Shown here: piece by piece, positions 54,573 to 63,680 of the stretch
How the letters are laid out: each line of letters begins with the position of its first letter
Position numbering within the stretch: position 1 is the first letter of the stretch
Assembly: GCA_000158155.1 (NCBI GenBank)
Contig: DS999405.1
Location: forward strand, 133,811-197,810
Direction: 5' to 3'
DNA from: a gamma proteobacterium NOR5-3
GTDB lineage: Bacteria; Pseudomonadota; Gammaproteobacteria; Pseudomonadales; Halieaceae
DNA: 64,000 nt
Position numbers and translations under genes: made by a program
The notes under the pieces: model-generated
Told to the model about the DNA's origin: nothing
The model's database searches: none
What the model saw: the letters and a program-made list of their open reading frames with translations, nothing else

Positions 54573-56720
54573 ATGACTATGCACTACGAAAAAGATGTCG
54601 ATGGCATCGTAACCGTGACCATGGACATGAGCGGTCCGGTCAACGCCATGAACGCGGAGTTTCGACAAGACTTCGGCGCGATTGTGGATAAGCTCGAGGC
54701 GGAAGAGGGCCTCAGTGGCGTGGTGATCGCTTCAGCAAAGAAGGTGTTTTTTGCCGGCGGAGATCTTAACGATCTGGTGGCCGTGACGCCGGAGCGTTTG
54801 GGCGAGTTTATGGAAGGCATCGTGGCCATGAAAGCCACCCTGCGCCGTTTTGAGAAGCTCCCGGTGCCCACGGTGGCAGCGATCAATGGCGCCGCACTGG
54901 GCGGGGGTTACGAGTTATGCCTGGTGTGCAATCACCGCATAGCGTGGAACCATAAGTCAGTGCAGCTCGGTCTGCCGGAAGTCACTTTGGGACTGCTTCC
55001 CGGAGGAGGTGGTGTTGTCCGCCTCACCAAGCTTCTGGGCTTTGAAAAGGCCGCGCCATTTTTGCTCGAAGGAAAACGCGTTGCTCCGGTGCAGGCCCTG
55101 GATGCGGGCATGATTCATGAGCTGGTGGCGGATCGGGAAAACCTCATTACCAAGGCCAAAGAGTGGATTGTCGCAAACAAAGACAATGCGGACGCAGCGG
55201 TTCAGCCCTACGATCAAAAAGGCTACAAGATTCCCGGCGGTGGCATAAGCTCCCCCAAGATCGCGCAGGCGGTGACCGGCGCCACAGCCATGCTGACGCA
55301 AAAGACCCGCGGCCTGCTGCCAGCACCGGCGAAGATTTTGGACGTCGCTGCGCAGGCGCTGCGCCTGGATCTGGACACTGCGCTGATGGTGGAGTCCCGG
55401 GCCCTGGCGGCGCTGACCATCACACCGCAAGCTAAAAACATGATCAGCACCTTCTTCTTTGGATTGAACAAAGTGAACGGCGGTGCGAGCAGGCCAAAGG
55501 ATGTGCCGCCCCAGAAGACCGAGAAACTGGGTGTGCTCGGTGCAGGCATGATGGGGCAGGGGATCGCTTACGTGTCTGCTATGGCGGGTATCGGTGTCGT
55601 GCTGAAGGACATCAGCGTCGAAGCGGCGCAAAAAGGCAAGGCCTATTCCGAGAAGTTACTGGACAAGCGTGTGGAGCGTGGTCGTCTCAGCGTTGAGCAG
55701 CGCGATGAAATTCTTGCCCGCATCACGCCTACCGCGACAGATGATGATCTGGCCGGTTGCGATCTGATTATCGAGGCTGTGTTTGAGAACATACAGCTTA
55801 AGCACCAGATCACAGCGCAGCTTGAAGGTCAGTTGGCCGAGGGCGGTATCTGGGGCTCCAACACGTCAACCCTGCCCATCACACAGCTGGCGGAAGGTTC
55901 TACAAAGCCAGAGAACTTCGTGGGTATTCACTTCTTCTCTCCTGTGGACAAGATGCCTCTGGTAGAGATTATTGTCGGCGAGAAGACGTCTGACGTGGCG
56001 CTGGCCAAAGCCTTCGACTACACCCAGCAAATCAAGAAGACCCCGATTGTTGTGAACGATTCGCTGGGCTTTTTTACCTCCCGCACTTTTGGTACCTACC
56101 TGGATGAAGGCGTTCGTTTGCTTGCCGAAGGCGTGCACCCGGTGCTGATTGACAACATGGGCAAGGGCATAGGCATGCCTGTGGGTCCTCTTGCCGTATT
56201 TGATGAAGTCAGCATGGAGCTGTCTCGCAAAGCACAGGAAACCTGGAAGGAAATGGGTGTGGTGGACAAGTGGGGTGACGGCACTGTGCTCAGACAGGTG
56301 ATCGACACCATGGTGGTGGAGAACGGCCGCGGAGGACGTCATCACGGAGGGGGATTTTATGAGTACAGTGAAGACGGAAGCAAAGCTATCTGGCCCCCAC
56401 TCTTTGATTTGTACTACAAGTCTGACATCTGTCTGCCCGAGTCCGATCTTAAAGACCGGTTGTTGTTCCGGCAGGTGATCGAGGCGCTGAAATGCCGTGA
56501 GACTGGCGTGCTGCGTTCCGATGAGGACGGCAATATAGGCTCCATCATGGGCATCGGTGCGCCGGTATGGACCGGTGGTCTGATTCAGTTCGTTCAGACC
56601 TACGGCTATGGGCGTTTCGTTAACCGGTGTCGTGAGCTTGAGGCGACTTATGGTGAGCGATTTGCACCGCCGCAAATTGCTATGGATCGCGCTGCCGGCG
56701 CCGACCAGAAAGCGGCGTGA
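54573..56720 (+). CDS. Fatty-acid oxidation multifunctional protein (enoyl-CoA hydratase / 3-hydroxyacyl-CoA dehydrogenase)
   Basis: Bifunctional beta-oxidation enzyme of the FadB/FadJ type, 715 aa. The hydratase part (about 1-190) has the glutamates in NGAALGGGYELCL and GLPEVTLGLLPGGGG. The NAD-binding dehydrogenase part begins near 320 with LGVLGAGMMGQGIAYVSAM, followed by the catalytic His in GIHFFSPVDKMPLVEI, and NDSLGFFTSR. The C-terminal helical domain carries MPVGPLAVFDEVS. It pairs with the upstream thiolase as the two-subunit trifunctional complex. AAGGA lies upstream of the ATG. Confidence 0.94.
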   Translation: MTMHYEKDVDGIVTVTMDMSGPVNAMNAEFRQDFGAIVDKLEAEEGLSGVVIASAKKVFFAGGDLNDLVAVTPERLGEFMEGIVAMKATLRRFEKLPVPTVAAINGAALGGGYELCLVCNHRIAWNHKSVQLGLPEVTLGLLPGGGGVVRLTKLLGFEKAAPFLLEGKRVAPVQALDAGMIHELVADRENLITKAKEWIVANKDNADAAVQPYDQKGYKIPGGGISSPKIAQAVTGATAMLTQKTRGLLPAPAKILDVAAQALRLDLDTALMVESRALAALTITPQAKNMISTFFFGLNKVNGGASRPKDVPPQKTEKLGVLGAGMMGQGIAYVSAMAGIGVVLKDISVEAAQKGKAYSEKLLDKRVERGRLSVEQRDEILARITPTATDDDLAGCDLIIEAVFENIQLKHQITAQLEGQLAEGGIWGSNTSTLPITQLAEGSTKPENFVGIHFFSPVDKMPLVEIIVGEKTSDVALAKAFDYTQQIKKTPIVVNDSLGFFTSRTFGTYLDEGVRLLAEGVHPVLIDNMGKGIGMPVGPLAVFDEVSMELSRKAQETWKEMGVVDKWGDGTVLRQVIDTMVVENGRGGRHHGGGFYEYSEDGSKAIWPPLFDLYYKSDICLPESDLKDRLLFRQVIEALKCRETGVLRSDEDGNIGSIMGIGAPVWTGGLIQFVQTYGYGRFVNRCRELEATYGERFAPPQIAMDRAAGADQKAA

Positions 56721-56767
56721 TTGCGGTCGCCGATTAAAAAAACAGCTGATTCAGGAGTAGTAGGACT

Positions 56768-57538
56768 ATGGATATTAATGGAAAAGTAGCGATTGTTACC
56801 GGCGGAGCCTCGGGGCTCGGTGAGGCCACCGTGCGTCGCTATCACTCGCTGGGCGCCAAGGTGGCGATTTTTGATATGAACGAAGCCCGCGGCAATGCAC
56901 TGGTAGAGGAGCTCGGTGACGGTGTGTTGTATCGTCAGGTGAACGTCGCTGACGAAGAACAGGTTGCGGCGGCGGTAGCAGCGACAGTGGAAGCCTTCGG
57001 TGGCGTGCATATTTGCAATAACTATGCAGGTATCGGGGATGCTGCGAAGACCGTCAGTCGCGGCGAGCCCGTGGAGTTGGCGCGCTTCAAGAAGGTCATT
57101 GATGTCAATCTTATTGGCACCTTCAATGTCCTGAGACTTGCGGCAGCTCAAATGGCCAAGCAGGATCCGGTGAACGACGATGGCGCCCGGGGAGTAATCA
57201 TTAATACGGCCTCCGTTGCGGCCTATGAGGGCCAGATTGGTCAGGCTGCCTACAGTGCATCAAAAGGTGGCATCGTAGGAATGACTTTGCCCATTGCCCG
57301 GGACCTGGCCTCTTTGGGTATCCGCGTGAACACCATTGCGCCGGGCCTGATTCACACGCCGTTGTTTGAGAGTCTGCCCAAGGAGGCTTATGACAGCCTG
57401 GCCGCCCAGCCGGTATTCCCCAAGCGTCTTGGTAAGCCTGATGAGATCGCGCATCTTTCCCAGTACATCGTAGAGAACGATTACACCAACGGAGAGACTA
57501 TCCGCATGGACGGTGCAATCAGAATGCAGCCGCGCTAA
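56768..57538 (+). CDS. Short-chain dehydrogenase, probable 3-hydroxyacyl-CoA type
   Basis: NAD(P)-dependent SDR, 256 aa. The cofactor loop is VTGGASGLGEATVRRY near residues 10-25, and the acidic residue in IFDMNEARG favours NAD. The structural NNAG motif reads NNYAG, an unusual change. The catalytic residues are in INTASVAAYEGQ and YSASKGG. The sequence resembles type II 3-hydroxyacyl-CoA (2-methyl-3-hydroxybutyryl-CoA) dehydrogenases, as expected for the third gene of a beta-oxidation run. AGGAG is upstream of the ATG. It ends 5 bp before the convergent purine operon. Confidence 0.9.
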   Translation: MDINGKVAIVTGGASGLGEATVRRYHSLGAKVAIFDMNEARGNALVEELGDGVLYRQVNVADEEQVAAAVAATVEAFGGVHICNNYAGIGDAAKTVSRGEPVELARFKKVIDVNLIGTFNVLRLAAAQMAKQDPVNDDGARGVIINTASVAAYEGQIGQAAYSASKGGIVGMTLPIARDLASLGIRVNTIAPGLIHTPLFESLPKEAYDSLAAQPVFPKRLGKPDEIAHLSQYIVENDYTNGETIRMDGAIRMQPR

Positions 57539-57543
57539 TTTAA

Positions 57544-58113
57544 CTAGCCGGCGCTGCGCATTCTCGTCTCGAGGGTCTTCGCAAGGGGGCCCTTGTTATC
57601 GATGATCTCCTGCTGGGTAAGACCCACAAGTTCATGGGGAAACACCAGCCAGGCATCGGTTTCGTGAACAAAAAAGTCCGGCGTAATATCTGTGACGTTC
57701 TTGGTAGGTTTGTACCAGGGCGTCGCCACCTTCATATTCTGCGGCATGTTACGCCGGCACTTTGCGTTCATCTTGTCAAAAATGGCTTTCACGCTGCGAC
57801 CAGAGTCAAAGACGTCGTCTACCAGTAGAACATCGTCGTTGGCGTTGACATTGTCGATGATGTAATCGAGTCCGTGCACCCGAACCGTCTTTTCCTGTTT
57901 GTTAATACCCGTGTAAGAGGACGTCCGGATCGCGATGTGGTCTGACTCCACGCCGACATAGGCAAGATATTCCTGAATGGCGATGCCCACGGGAGCGCCG
58001 CCACGCCATACACCGATGATGAAGTCAGGTCGAAAGCCGCTGGCAAAAATTTGCTCGCCCAGACGAAAGGAATCAAGCAGTAAGTCATTGGCTGAAATAT
58101 AGACTTTATCCAT
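57544..58113 (-). CDS. Purine phosphoribosyltransferase
   Basis: PRPP-dependent enzyme turning a free purine (hypoxanthine, guanine or xanthine) into its nucleotide; 189 aa. The PRPP loop is DVLLVDDVFDSGRSV near residues 93-107, preceded by IIGVWRGGAPVG. The late segment TDAWLVFPHEL corresponds to the purine-contact region of Gpt-type enzymes. It is the third gene of a minus-strand run with an NCS2 permease (18-bp gap) and a deaminase, which together would import adenine, deaminate it to hypoxanthine and salvage it. Exact base preference is not clear. Confidence 0.88.
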   Translation of the reverse strand: MDKVYISANDLLLDSFRLGEQIFASGFRPDFIIGVWRGGAPVGIAIQEYLAYVGVESDHIAIRTSSYTGINKQEKTVRVHGLDYIIDNVNANDDVLLVDDVFDSGRSVKAIFDKMNAKCRRNMPQNMKVATPWYKPTKNVTDITPDFFVHETDAWLVFPHELVGLTQQEIIDNKGPLAKTLETRMRSAG

Positions 58114-58131
58114 GGGTGTTGGTTGCCATGC

Positions 58132-59430
58132 TCAGGAAAGAAAGCCGAACTTTAGCATAAAGATCCCTGCCACTACGTAGACCGCCATGGGGCAACGGCT
58201 TGCATGGCCTGAGGCAATTTTGATCAGAGCATAGGTGATGAAACCCAGGCCAATACCGTCGGCGATGGAGTAGCTCAAGGGCACCGCGATCGCGGTGACA
58301 ATAGCCGGCGCGCTCTCGGCGACGTCAGCCCATTCCAGATCTTCAAGCGCCCTGGCCATGATCGTCGCGACAAAAAGCAGCGCAGCACCGGTGGCAAAGC
58401 CCGGCACGCTCTGCGCCAGAGGTGCCACAAACAGACATAGTAGAAACAGGACCGCGGTTGTGACGGCGGTGAGGCCGGTGCGTCCCCCGGCTTCGACGCC
58501 GGCAGCACTCTCAATAAAACTCGTGGTGGACGAGGTGCCAAGCACGGCACCGACGGCGGTGGCACTGGAGTCCGACAGCAGTGCGCGTCGCAGGCGAGGG
58601 AGATGACCACGCTCGTCGAGCATGCCGGCCCGATTGGCGACGCCAACCAAAGTGCCTGCCGTATCAAACACGTCCACCAGTAACAGCGTGAGGATCACCG
58701 TCACCATGGACAGGTCCAGGGCTCCTGCGATGTCGAGCTCCAGAAAAGTCGTCATAGGCGGTGGCATGGAGATGACGCCTTTGAACTCAGCGGCGCCGGT
58801 GAGCCAGCCGAGCACGGTGACCACCAGCATGCCGATAACCACCGCGCCCACGGTGCGGCGAGCAGATAGCGCGGCGATGAGAACAAATCCCAGCAGCATA
58901 AAAATAGCCGGCATTTCTGTTAGGTCGCCAAGACCTACGATCGTTGCATCGTTGCTCACGATGATGCCGCTTCCGGTCAAAGCAATAATGCCCAGAAACA
59001 AACCAATCCCTGCAGAAATCCCAAGCTTTAGCGATCGGGGAATCGCGTTGATCAACCACTCCCTTACCGGCAGTACGGAGAGCACAATAAAAATCAGCCC
59101 GGAAACGAACACAGCCCCCAGGGCACTTTGCCAGGTGTGTCCCAGTCCAAGCACAACGCCGTAGGTAAAGAAGGCGTTTTGCCCCATGCCCGGCGCCTGG
59201 GCCACGGGGTAATTGGCATAAAGCCCCATGACCGCCGTGCCCAGCGCGGCCGCCAGACAGGTGGCGACAAACACTGCACCAAAGTCCATGCCGGCTGCGG
59301 ACAGAATGCCGGGATTAACCACCGTGATGTAGGCCATGGCGAGGAATGTGGTTATGCCCGCGAGTACTTCCTGACGGATGCTGCTGTTGTGCTCTGTGAG
59401 CCCAAAGAATCGATCAATTGCGCTTAGCAT
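58132..59430 (-). CDS. NCS2-type (AzgA/GhxP-like) purine permease
   Basis: Inner-membrane proton symporter for purine bases, 432 aa with roughly 12-14 hydrophobic segments. The N-terminus FGLTEHNSSIRQEVLAGITTFLAM is the signature of the adenine/guanine/hypoxanthine branch, followed by PVAQAPGMGQNAFFTYGVV and the central DVFDTAGTLVGVANRAGML. A later LGTSSTTSFIESAAGVEAGG is also characteristic. It is 3 bp downstream of the deaminase gene and upstream of the phosphoribosyltransferase gene. Confidence 0.93.
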   Translation of the reverse strand: MLSAIDRFFGLTEHNSSIRQEVLAGITTFLAMAYITVVNPGILSAAGMDFGAVFVATCLAAALGTAVMGLYANYPVAQAPGMGQNAFFTYGVVLGLGHTWQSALGAVFVSGLIFIVLSVLPVREWLINAIPRSLKLGISAGIGLFLGIIALTGSGIIVSNDATIVGLGDLTEMPAIFMLLGFVLIAALSARRTVGAVVIGMLVVTVLGWLTGAAEFKGVISMPPPMTTFLELDIAGALDLSMVTVILTLLLVDVFDTAGTLVGVANRAGMLDERGHLPRLRRALLSDSSATAVGAVLGTSSTTSFIESAAGVEAGGRTGLTAVTTAVLFLLCLFVAPLAQSVPGFATGAALLFVATIMARALEDLEWADVAESAPAIVTAIAVPLSYSIADGIGLGFITYALIKIASGHASRCPMAVYVVAGIFMLKFGFLS

Positions 59431-59433
59431 GAT

Positions 59434-60453
59434 CTATCGCACCTGCTCGAGACGTGCGAGGTAGTCTGTTTTGCGCGCGTCGCTCATCCAGCTGACTTCG
59501 AAGGCGTTTCGGGTGAGCGTCATGAGCTCTTCCTTGGAAAAGTCTGCTTCCTCGACCAGAGCCATAAGGTTCTCGTTCATGTAAGCCCGAAAGTAGGCAG
59601 GGTCGTCAGAATTAATAGTGGCTTTCATGCCGCGGGACAGCATGTCTCGAATTTCCTCACCCGTGAGGTTCTGCACCACAAAGCGGTTAGACACGGGACA
59701 CACCGTTAAACCCAGTCCACGCCGCGCTATCTCGGTGCATAAGGCGTCGTCTTGTAGTGCATTCACGCCATGATCGATGCGATCCACGTTGATAAGATCA
59801 AGGCATTCACCAATGTGCTCGAGAATATCTTTCTGATTGACGTCGCAGTGCATGGTTAATTTCAGGCCCAGCTGTCTTGCTTTGGCAAAAACCGCTGCGA
59901 ATTTCGCGGGTGGATTATCTTTTTCATCGGAATCCAGGCCCACGCCGATGAGTTTGTCCAGATGGGGTATGGCCATTTCCAGGTGCTCTGCCGCCGAGTC
60001 CGCGCTCATATCCCGCAGAAAACACATGATCAGGTTGCTCTCTACGCCGAGTGACGCAGCGGCGTCCTGCTGCGCTCTGGCGATGCCGTTGATCACCGTC
60101 GCAAAAGCGACGCCGCGACTGGTATGCGCCTGCGGGTCAAAGAAAGGCTCCACATAGACGACATTTTGCGCAGCAGCGCGCTGAAAGTAATGCATGGCGA
60201 GTTCGTAAAAATCCTCTTCTGTTCTCAGCACATCCATGGCGGCATAGTAGATCGAGAGGAATGAGGGTAAGTCATGGAAGTCGTAAGCAGCGACCACCTC
60301 CTCGGGAGTTTTATACTCAAGCGCTATGCCGTTGCGCTTCGCCAGGCTAAAAATGTGCTCGGGCTCCAAGGTGCCTTCAAGGTGCACATGAAGCTCGGCC
60401 TTGGGAAGTTGCTGAACGAAATCGAGCATGGATTCTTTATGGTCCGCCTGCAT
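59434..60453 (-). CDS. Adenine/adenosine deaminase
   Basis: Metal-dependent purine deaminase, 339 aa. Metal ligands: ELHVHLEG at residues 20-27, LTMHCDV near 205, the catalytic pair in DRIDHG near 232, and INSDDPAYF near 285. The HLEGTLEPEHIFSLAKRNGI start and the DDPAYF end are typical of the adenine deaminase branch of this family, so adenine to hypoxanthine is my preferred reaction; adenosine is possible. It is the first gene of the purine run. Confidence 0.9.
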   Translation of the reverse strand: MQADHKESMLDFVQQLPKAELHVHLEGTLEPEHIFSLAKRNGIALEYKTPEEVVAAYDFHDLPSFLSIYYAAMDVLRTEEDFYELAMHYFQRAAAQNVVYVEPFFDPQAHTSRGVAFATVINGIARAQQDAAASLGVESNLIMCFLRDMSADSAAEHLEMAIPHLDKLIGVGLDSDEKDNPPAKFAAVFAKARQLGLKLTMHCDVNQKDILEHIGECLDLINVDRIDHGVNALQDDALCTEIARRGLGLTVCPVSNRFVVQNLTGEEIRDMLSRGMKATINSDDPAYFRAYMNENLMALVEEADFSKEELMTLTRNAFEVSWMSDARKTDYLARLEQVR

Positions 60454-60591
60454 GTGTACTCCGTCAATGTTGAGTTAGTTGAGGCTCATCGCTGGATAAC
60501 GCTGTGCGCTACCGCGATGGACGTCCGTTTCACTGTCAAGATAAACGCAAAGAGTATGCCATCGAAATTACTTTGTCGGTAAGTTCGCCAG

Positions 60592-60623
60592 GCGCCCGTG
60601 CCGATGTTCAACGGGCACGGCGC
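60592..60623 (-). other. Stem-loop after batD
   Basis: GCGCC and GTGCC, interrupted by one bulged C, pair with GGCAC and GGCGC across a 10-base loop. On the minus strand the structure starts about 18 bases after the batD stop and has no T run. A factor-dependent termination or mRNA-protection role is plausible. Confidence 0.35.
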
Positions 60624-60640
60624 GCAGGGCAGCAAAGCAC

Positions 60641-62035
60641 TCAGGAAGCCCCGGGGTTCAGTTGCAGTGGTGAAGATGTCTCGTTGTCGCTGTCCTTTGA
60701 ATGCTGGCTCACAGCCTTCCAAAGCTCTGCCGCGGCCTTGTGTCCGGGAAGCGCACCGCCTTGACCGTAGCCGTGTTCCAAAAGTAATCGCAGACTGTGT
60801 TCGGGGGTTTGCTCCGCATCTGCAAACAGTCGGCCTTGCCCGGCTGCATGCGCCCGTACGGCGTCCTGGAGCTGTCTTTGAGACCCGGACTGCGCTAACT
60901 GCTGGTAGAGCAGTTGCAGACATTGGGCGCTATTGTTTTGCTGTAATGCCTGTAGATACGCTGAGCGTGAGCGTTGCTGGAGGAGCCGACGCCTCACTAG
61001 CGTACGCGCTCGTTTTAACAGCTCGCTGTGACGGCTAAGCCACAACAGCAGCATCAGCAGTACAGCTGCTCCCGATCCGAGGATAAGAGGCGTTCCAGGT
61101 AGCCAGGCAGAGCGCTTTGCCGACTCTCCTGGCATGGCTTCGGCGGCAAGGACTTCCAGCTCCAGGGCAGGTAGTGAGATGGTTTCGAGTCTTCCGGTCC
61201 CGGTGTTGAACCAAACATAGTCCAGCCCCGGGATCTGATAGTGCCCGGGTGCTTCGAAGGTAATGACCATGCGCTCTTCGCGCTTGCCCGTGAGCGTCCC
61301 CCGGTGGCTCTCATCGACAACGTTTGCCGGTGCCTGATAAAACGATAAGCCCGGAATTTGTGGCGTCTCGGAGCCCTGGAGCATCATCGCCGGAGCGTCC
61401 TCGACCACAAAACTGCGTGTCCGGGTGATGGCATCGCCGGGGAGGTAGGCGTCGAGCGATCCTTCCCAGTGTTGCTCAATGCTCAATGTGGGAGTAGCCA
61501 CCCAGATATCCAGATTCTCGGTCCCCGGCGGTGAAACAATCCGGGCTGTTGTCGATGGCAGGGTGAGCTCTCCCTCGACGGTCCCGTCAGTCTCGGTATT
61601 CACTGAGACGAAAACGCGGAGTTGCGGAATAGTAAGCCGCCCGGACTCCCGGGGGAAAACCCGAAAACGCCAGCGCTGCACGCTCCAGGTCTCGCCATTG
61701 ATTCTGTGTGATGAGTTGTCTGCAAAGGTTGATACCGGGCGAAGCACTGCGCCGGGAATGCGGAAGTCACGCACGCGGGTGCCGCGCCCGAACCATCGGG
61801 CAGTGGCTATTTCCACCGATAGAACAAAAGGTGCCCGTTGATACAAAGCACCTTCGGTATCGATATTGACGCTGGTGCGAAGTTGATCGTCAGCGACGAG
61901 ATCATCCAGGGTGACAGCTGCGTGGCCGCCGCTCGCAATAGACATCAGGGCAATAAACAGAGTGACGCCCGGCGTTTTGCCTCGAACAAGTCGCCATAGC
62001 GTAAGAGGGCCTCGGGAGATTCTATGCATGCTCAT
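60641..62035 (-). CDS. batD: BatD-like membrane-anchored protein
   Basis: Bacteroides-aerotolerance D type protein, 464 aa. A signal segment (VTLFIALMSIASGGHAAV) is followed by a periplasmic beta-rich region of about 280 residues with ALYQRAPFVLSVEIATARW and IPGLDYVWFNTGTGRLE. A transmembrane helix follows near 315-335 (GSGAAVLLMLLLWL), then a cytoplasmic helical tail. The ATG overlaps the preceding TPR gene by 4 bp (ATGA). The family position, after the VWA genes and the TPR gene, supports the name. The molecular function of Bat proteins is not settled; they often accompany MoxR ATPases. Confidence 0.8.
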   Translation of the reverse strand: MSMHRISRGPLTLWRLVRGKTPGVTLFIALMSIASGGHAAVTLDDLVADDQLRTSVNIDTEGALYQRAPFVLSVEIATARWFGRGTRVRDFRIPGAVLRPVSTFADNSSHRINGETWSVQRWRFRVFPRESGRLTIPQLRVFVSVNTETDGTVEGELTLPSTTARIVSPPGTENLDIWVATPTLSIEQHWEGSLDAYLPGDAITRTRSFVVEDAPAMMLQGSETPQIPGLSFYQAPANVVDESHRGTLTGKREERMVITFEAPGHYQIPGLDYVWFNTGTGRLETISLPALELEVLAAEAMPGESAKRSAWLPGTPLILGSGAAVLLMLLLWLSRHSELLKRARTLVRRRLLQQRSRSAYLQALQQNNSAQCLQLLYQQLAQSGSQRQLQDAVRAHAAGQGRLFADAEQTPEHSLRLLLEHGYGQGGALPGHKAAAELWKAVSQHSKDSDNETSSPLQLNPGAS

Positions 62036-62706
62036 TCGATCGCGGTTTTCTGACGGCGCAGCTGCAGGTCAAACTTGGTGCTCAAAAATTCCGACGGGTT
62101 TCTCTGTACCTGACGCAGCCACATCTGAGTGAGTCCGGGATCTTCGAGCAATTGTTCGGCGGTAAATTGTTCCCGTTCCAGGGTGGCTAATCGCTGGTCG
62201 CCTTCGGAGGATCGCGGGCCGTCGTCATTGTCTGAACTCATGTCCCCGGATTCAGAAACCTGACTTTCGGACAGTTCACGATTGGCATCAATGAGCGCCT
62301 GAATGATAGGAATATTTACTGCCGGTGCCGGGTGTTCTGGATAGCGCGCCGCAAGCTCCTGGTAGGCACTTCGGGCATCGAGATATTCTCGGGCCTGTGC
62401 CAGAGCGTTTGCCCGGGCCAGCAGGGACTCTGCGTCCTGGTACTGCGAGAAGTATTGGGCAGCTGCGAGGAAGTCTTGAGCGGCATACAGGCTCATGCCT
62501 TTCCACCGGGGGTTCTCAAAGCTGCGCGTGGCCCGGGCATAGTCACCGTAGCTAAACCACAAACGTCCTTGTTGGTCGGGGGTCAGCCATAAGTTCAGAA
62601 ACCCCTGAGGATTCGCGAGGGCCAGGGCACTACACAGCGCCAGCAGCTTCAGCAACAGGCGGCGGAATGACATAGTCTGCGCGAGTTTCTGGATCCAGGT
62701 CACCAT
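62032..62706 (-). CDS. TPR protein in the batC position
   Basis: Tetratricopeptide-type protein, 224 aa from the ATG at 62706, which overlaps the VWA-gene stop by 7 bp. An ATG at 62733 would give 9 more residues. A signal or membrane anchor (LLLKLLALCSALALANPQG) is followed by helical repeats: GRLWFSYGDYARATRSFE, MSLYAAQDFLAAAQYFSQY, ALAQAREYLDARSAYQELA. The tail is charged and acidic (SGDMSSDNDDGPRSSEG) with a last segment resembling BatC-type ends. It probably scaffolds the Bat proteins at the membrane. Confidence 0.8.
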   Translation of the reverse strand: MVTWIQKLAQTMSFRRLLLKLLALCSALALANPQGFLNLWLTPDQQGRLWFSYGDYARATRSFENPRWKGMSLYAAQDFLAAAQYFSQYQDAESLLARANALAQAREYLDARSAYQELAARYPEHPAPAVNIPIIQALIDANRELSESQVSESGDMSSDNDDGPRSSEGDQRLATLEREQFTAEQLLEDPGLTQMWLRQVQRNPSEFLSTKFDLQLRRQKTAIE

Positions 62707-63680
62707 CGCAATACCCACCCGGTGCGGAACCACAGCAGGAACAACAACATAATCACTGGCAGCAGATAGATTCCCCCGTCGACCCAGGGGCGAGCGCTGT
62801 CCTCGCTAAGGCGGTAGTGGCGGTTGATGCGCCTCAGAAGATCACGAAGATCATCGTCGTCGACGGTGACGCGTTGATAGTGGCCATTGCCGGCTTTACT
62901 GATGTTGCGAAGCTGGGCCTCTTGCAACGGTTGTGCCCGGACGCTCAAGCCCCGTGTGCGGTCGGCGTCCAGTTGCTCCTGCGTCTTACCCATCCCCCAG
63001 ACCAACAGCTGCGTATCGCTCTGGCTCGCCCAATCCCTAAATGCGGCGGCGGACTGGTCACTGGCGCCATCACTGACGATCAGCAGACTGCCACCGGTGC
63101 CGCGGGTGGCAAGCAGGCTCTGTGCAATAGGCAGCACGTTCTGTGGCGCTTTACCCCGACGCGGCAGCATGCCGACAGACAACGCGTCCAGATAATGCAG
63201 CAACAGTTTCGAGTCATTACTCAAGGGCAGTACCGTGTGTGCGGTTCCGGAATAGGCAATTAATGCGGTATAGGCATCACCACGAGCTTCAGCAAGCTTC
63301 AGTATCTTCTCCCGCGCACGCTGCAGTCGACTGGGTTGCAGATCTGACTCGTCCATAGATGCGGAAAGATCAACGGCAATAATCAACGCGGCGGAGTCCT
63401 GAGCAAAGGGCGAGTCGCCACGCTCCCAGCTGGGTCCTGCGACAGCTACCGCAAGCAGGGGGCCCAGAATCATCGATACCCAGAGCGGCGAAAACAGGCG
63501 TCGCTGGCTACCCGGAACAATCATGAAGGGGAGCAGGTGTGGAGCGATAACTGGTTCCCACTGTCGCCCCAGATCACGGCGGCGCCATTGCAGAAAACTC
63601 AATACGGCGAAGGGCAGCATAAGCAGCAGCCCGAAGGGCCTCAAAAAATGGAACTGTGACAGTACCGACCAATCAAACAT
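62700..63680 (-). CDS. batB: VWA-domain membrane protein BatB
   Basis: Von Willebrand factor A-domain protein, 326 aa. Two N-terminal hydrophobic segments (LRPFGLLLMLPFAVLSFL, WVSMILGPLLAVAVAGPSW) precede the VWA domain with the metal-binding site IAVDLSASMDESDL near residue 100, the conserved TALIAYSGTAHTVLPL, and LLIVSDGASDQ. A C-terminal membrane helix (LLPVIMLLFLLWF) closes it. It overlaps the upstream batA stop by 8 bp and the downstream TPR gene by 7 bp, indicating tight translational coupling. Confidence 0.87.
   Translation of the reverse strand: MFDWSVLSQFHFLRPFGLLLMLPFAVLSFLQWRRRDLGRQWEPVIAPHLLPFMIVPGSQRRLFSPLWVSMILGPLLAVAVAGPSWERGDSPFAQDSAALIIAVDLSASMDESDLQPSRLQRAREKILKLAEARGDAYTALIAYSGTAHTVLPLSNDSKLLLHYLDALSVGMLPRRGKAPQNVLPIAQSLLATRGTGGSLLIVSDGASDQSAAAFRDWASQSDTQLLVWGMGKTQEQLDADRTRGLSVRAQPLQEAQLRNISKAGNGHYQRVTVDDDDLRDLLRRINRHYRLSEDSARPWVDGGIYLLPVIMLLFLLWFRTGWVLRW

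Noticed and set aside
60534-60539. Consensus TTGACA on the minus strand upstream of the deaminase
   Set aside because: No acceptable -10 box occurs 15-19 bp downstream (sequence there is around CGCGGTAG), so a promoter cannot be supported.
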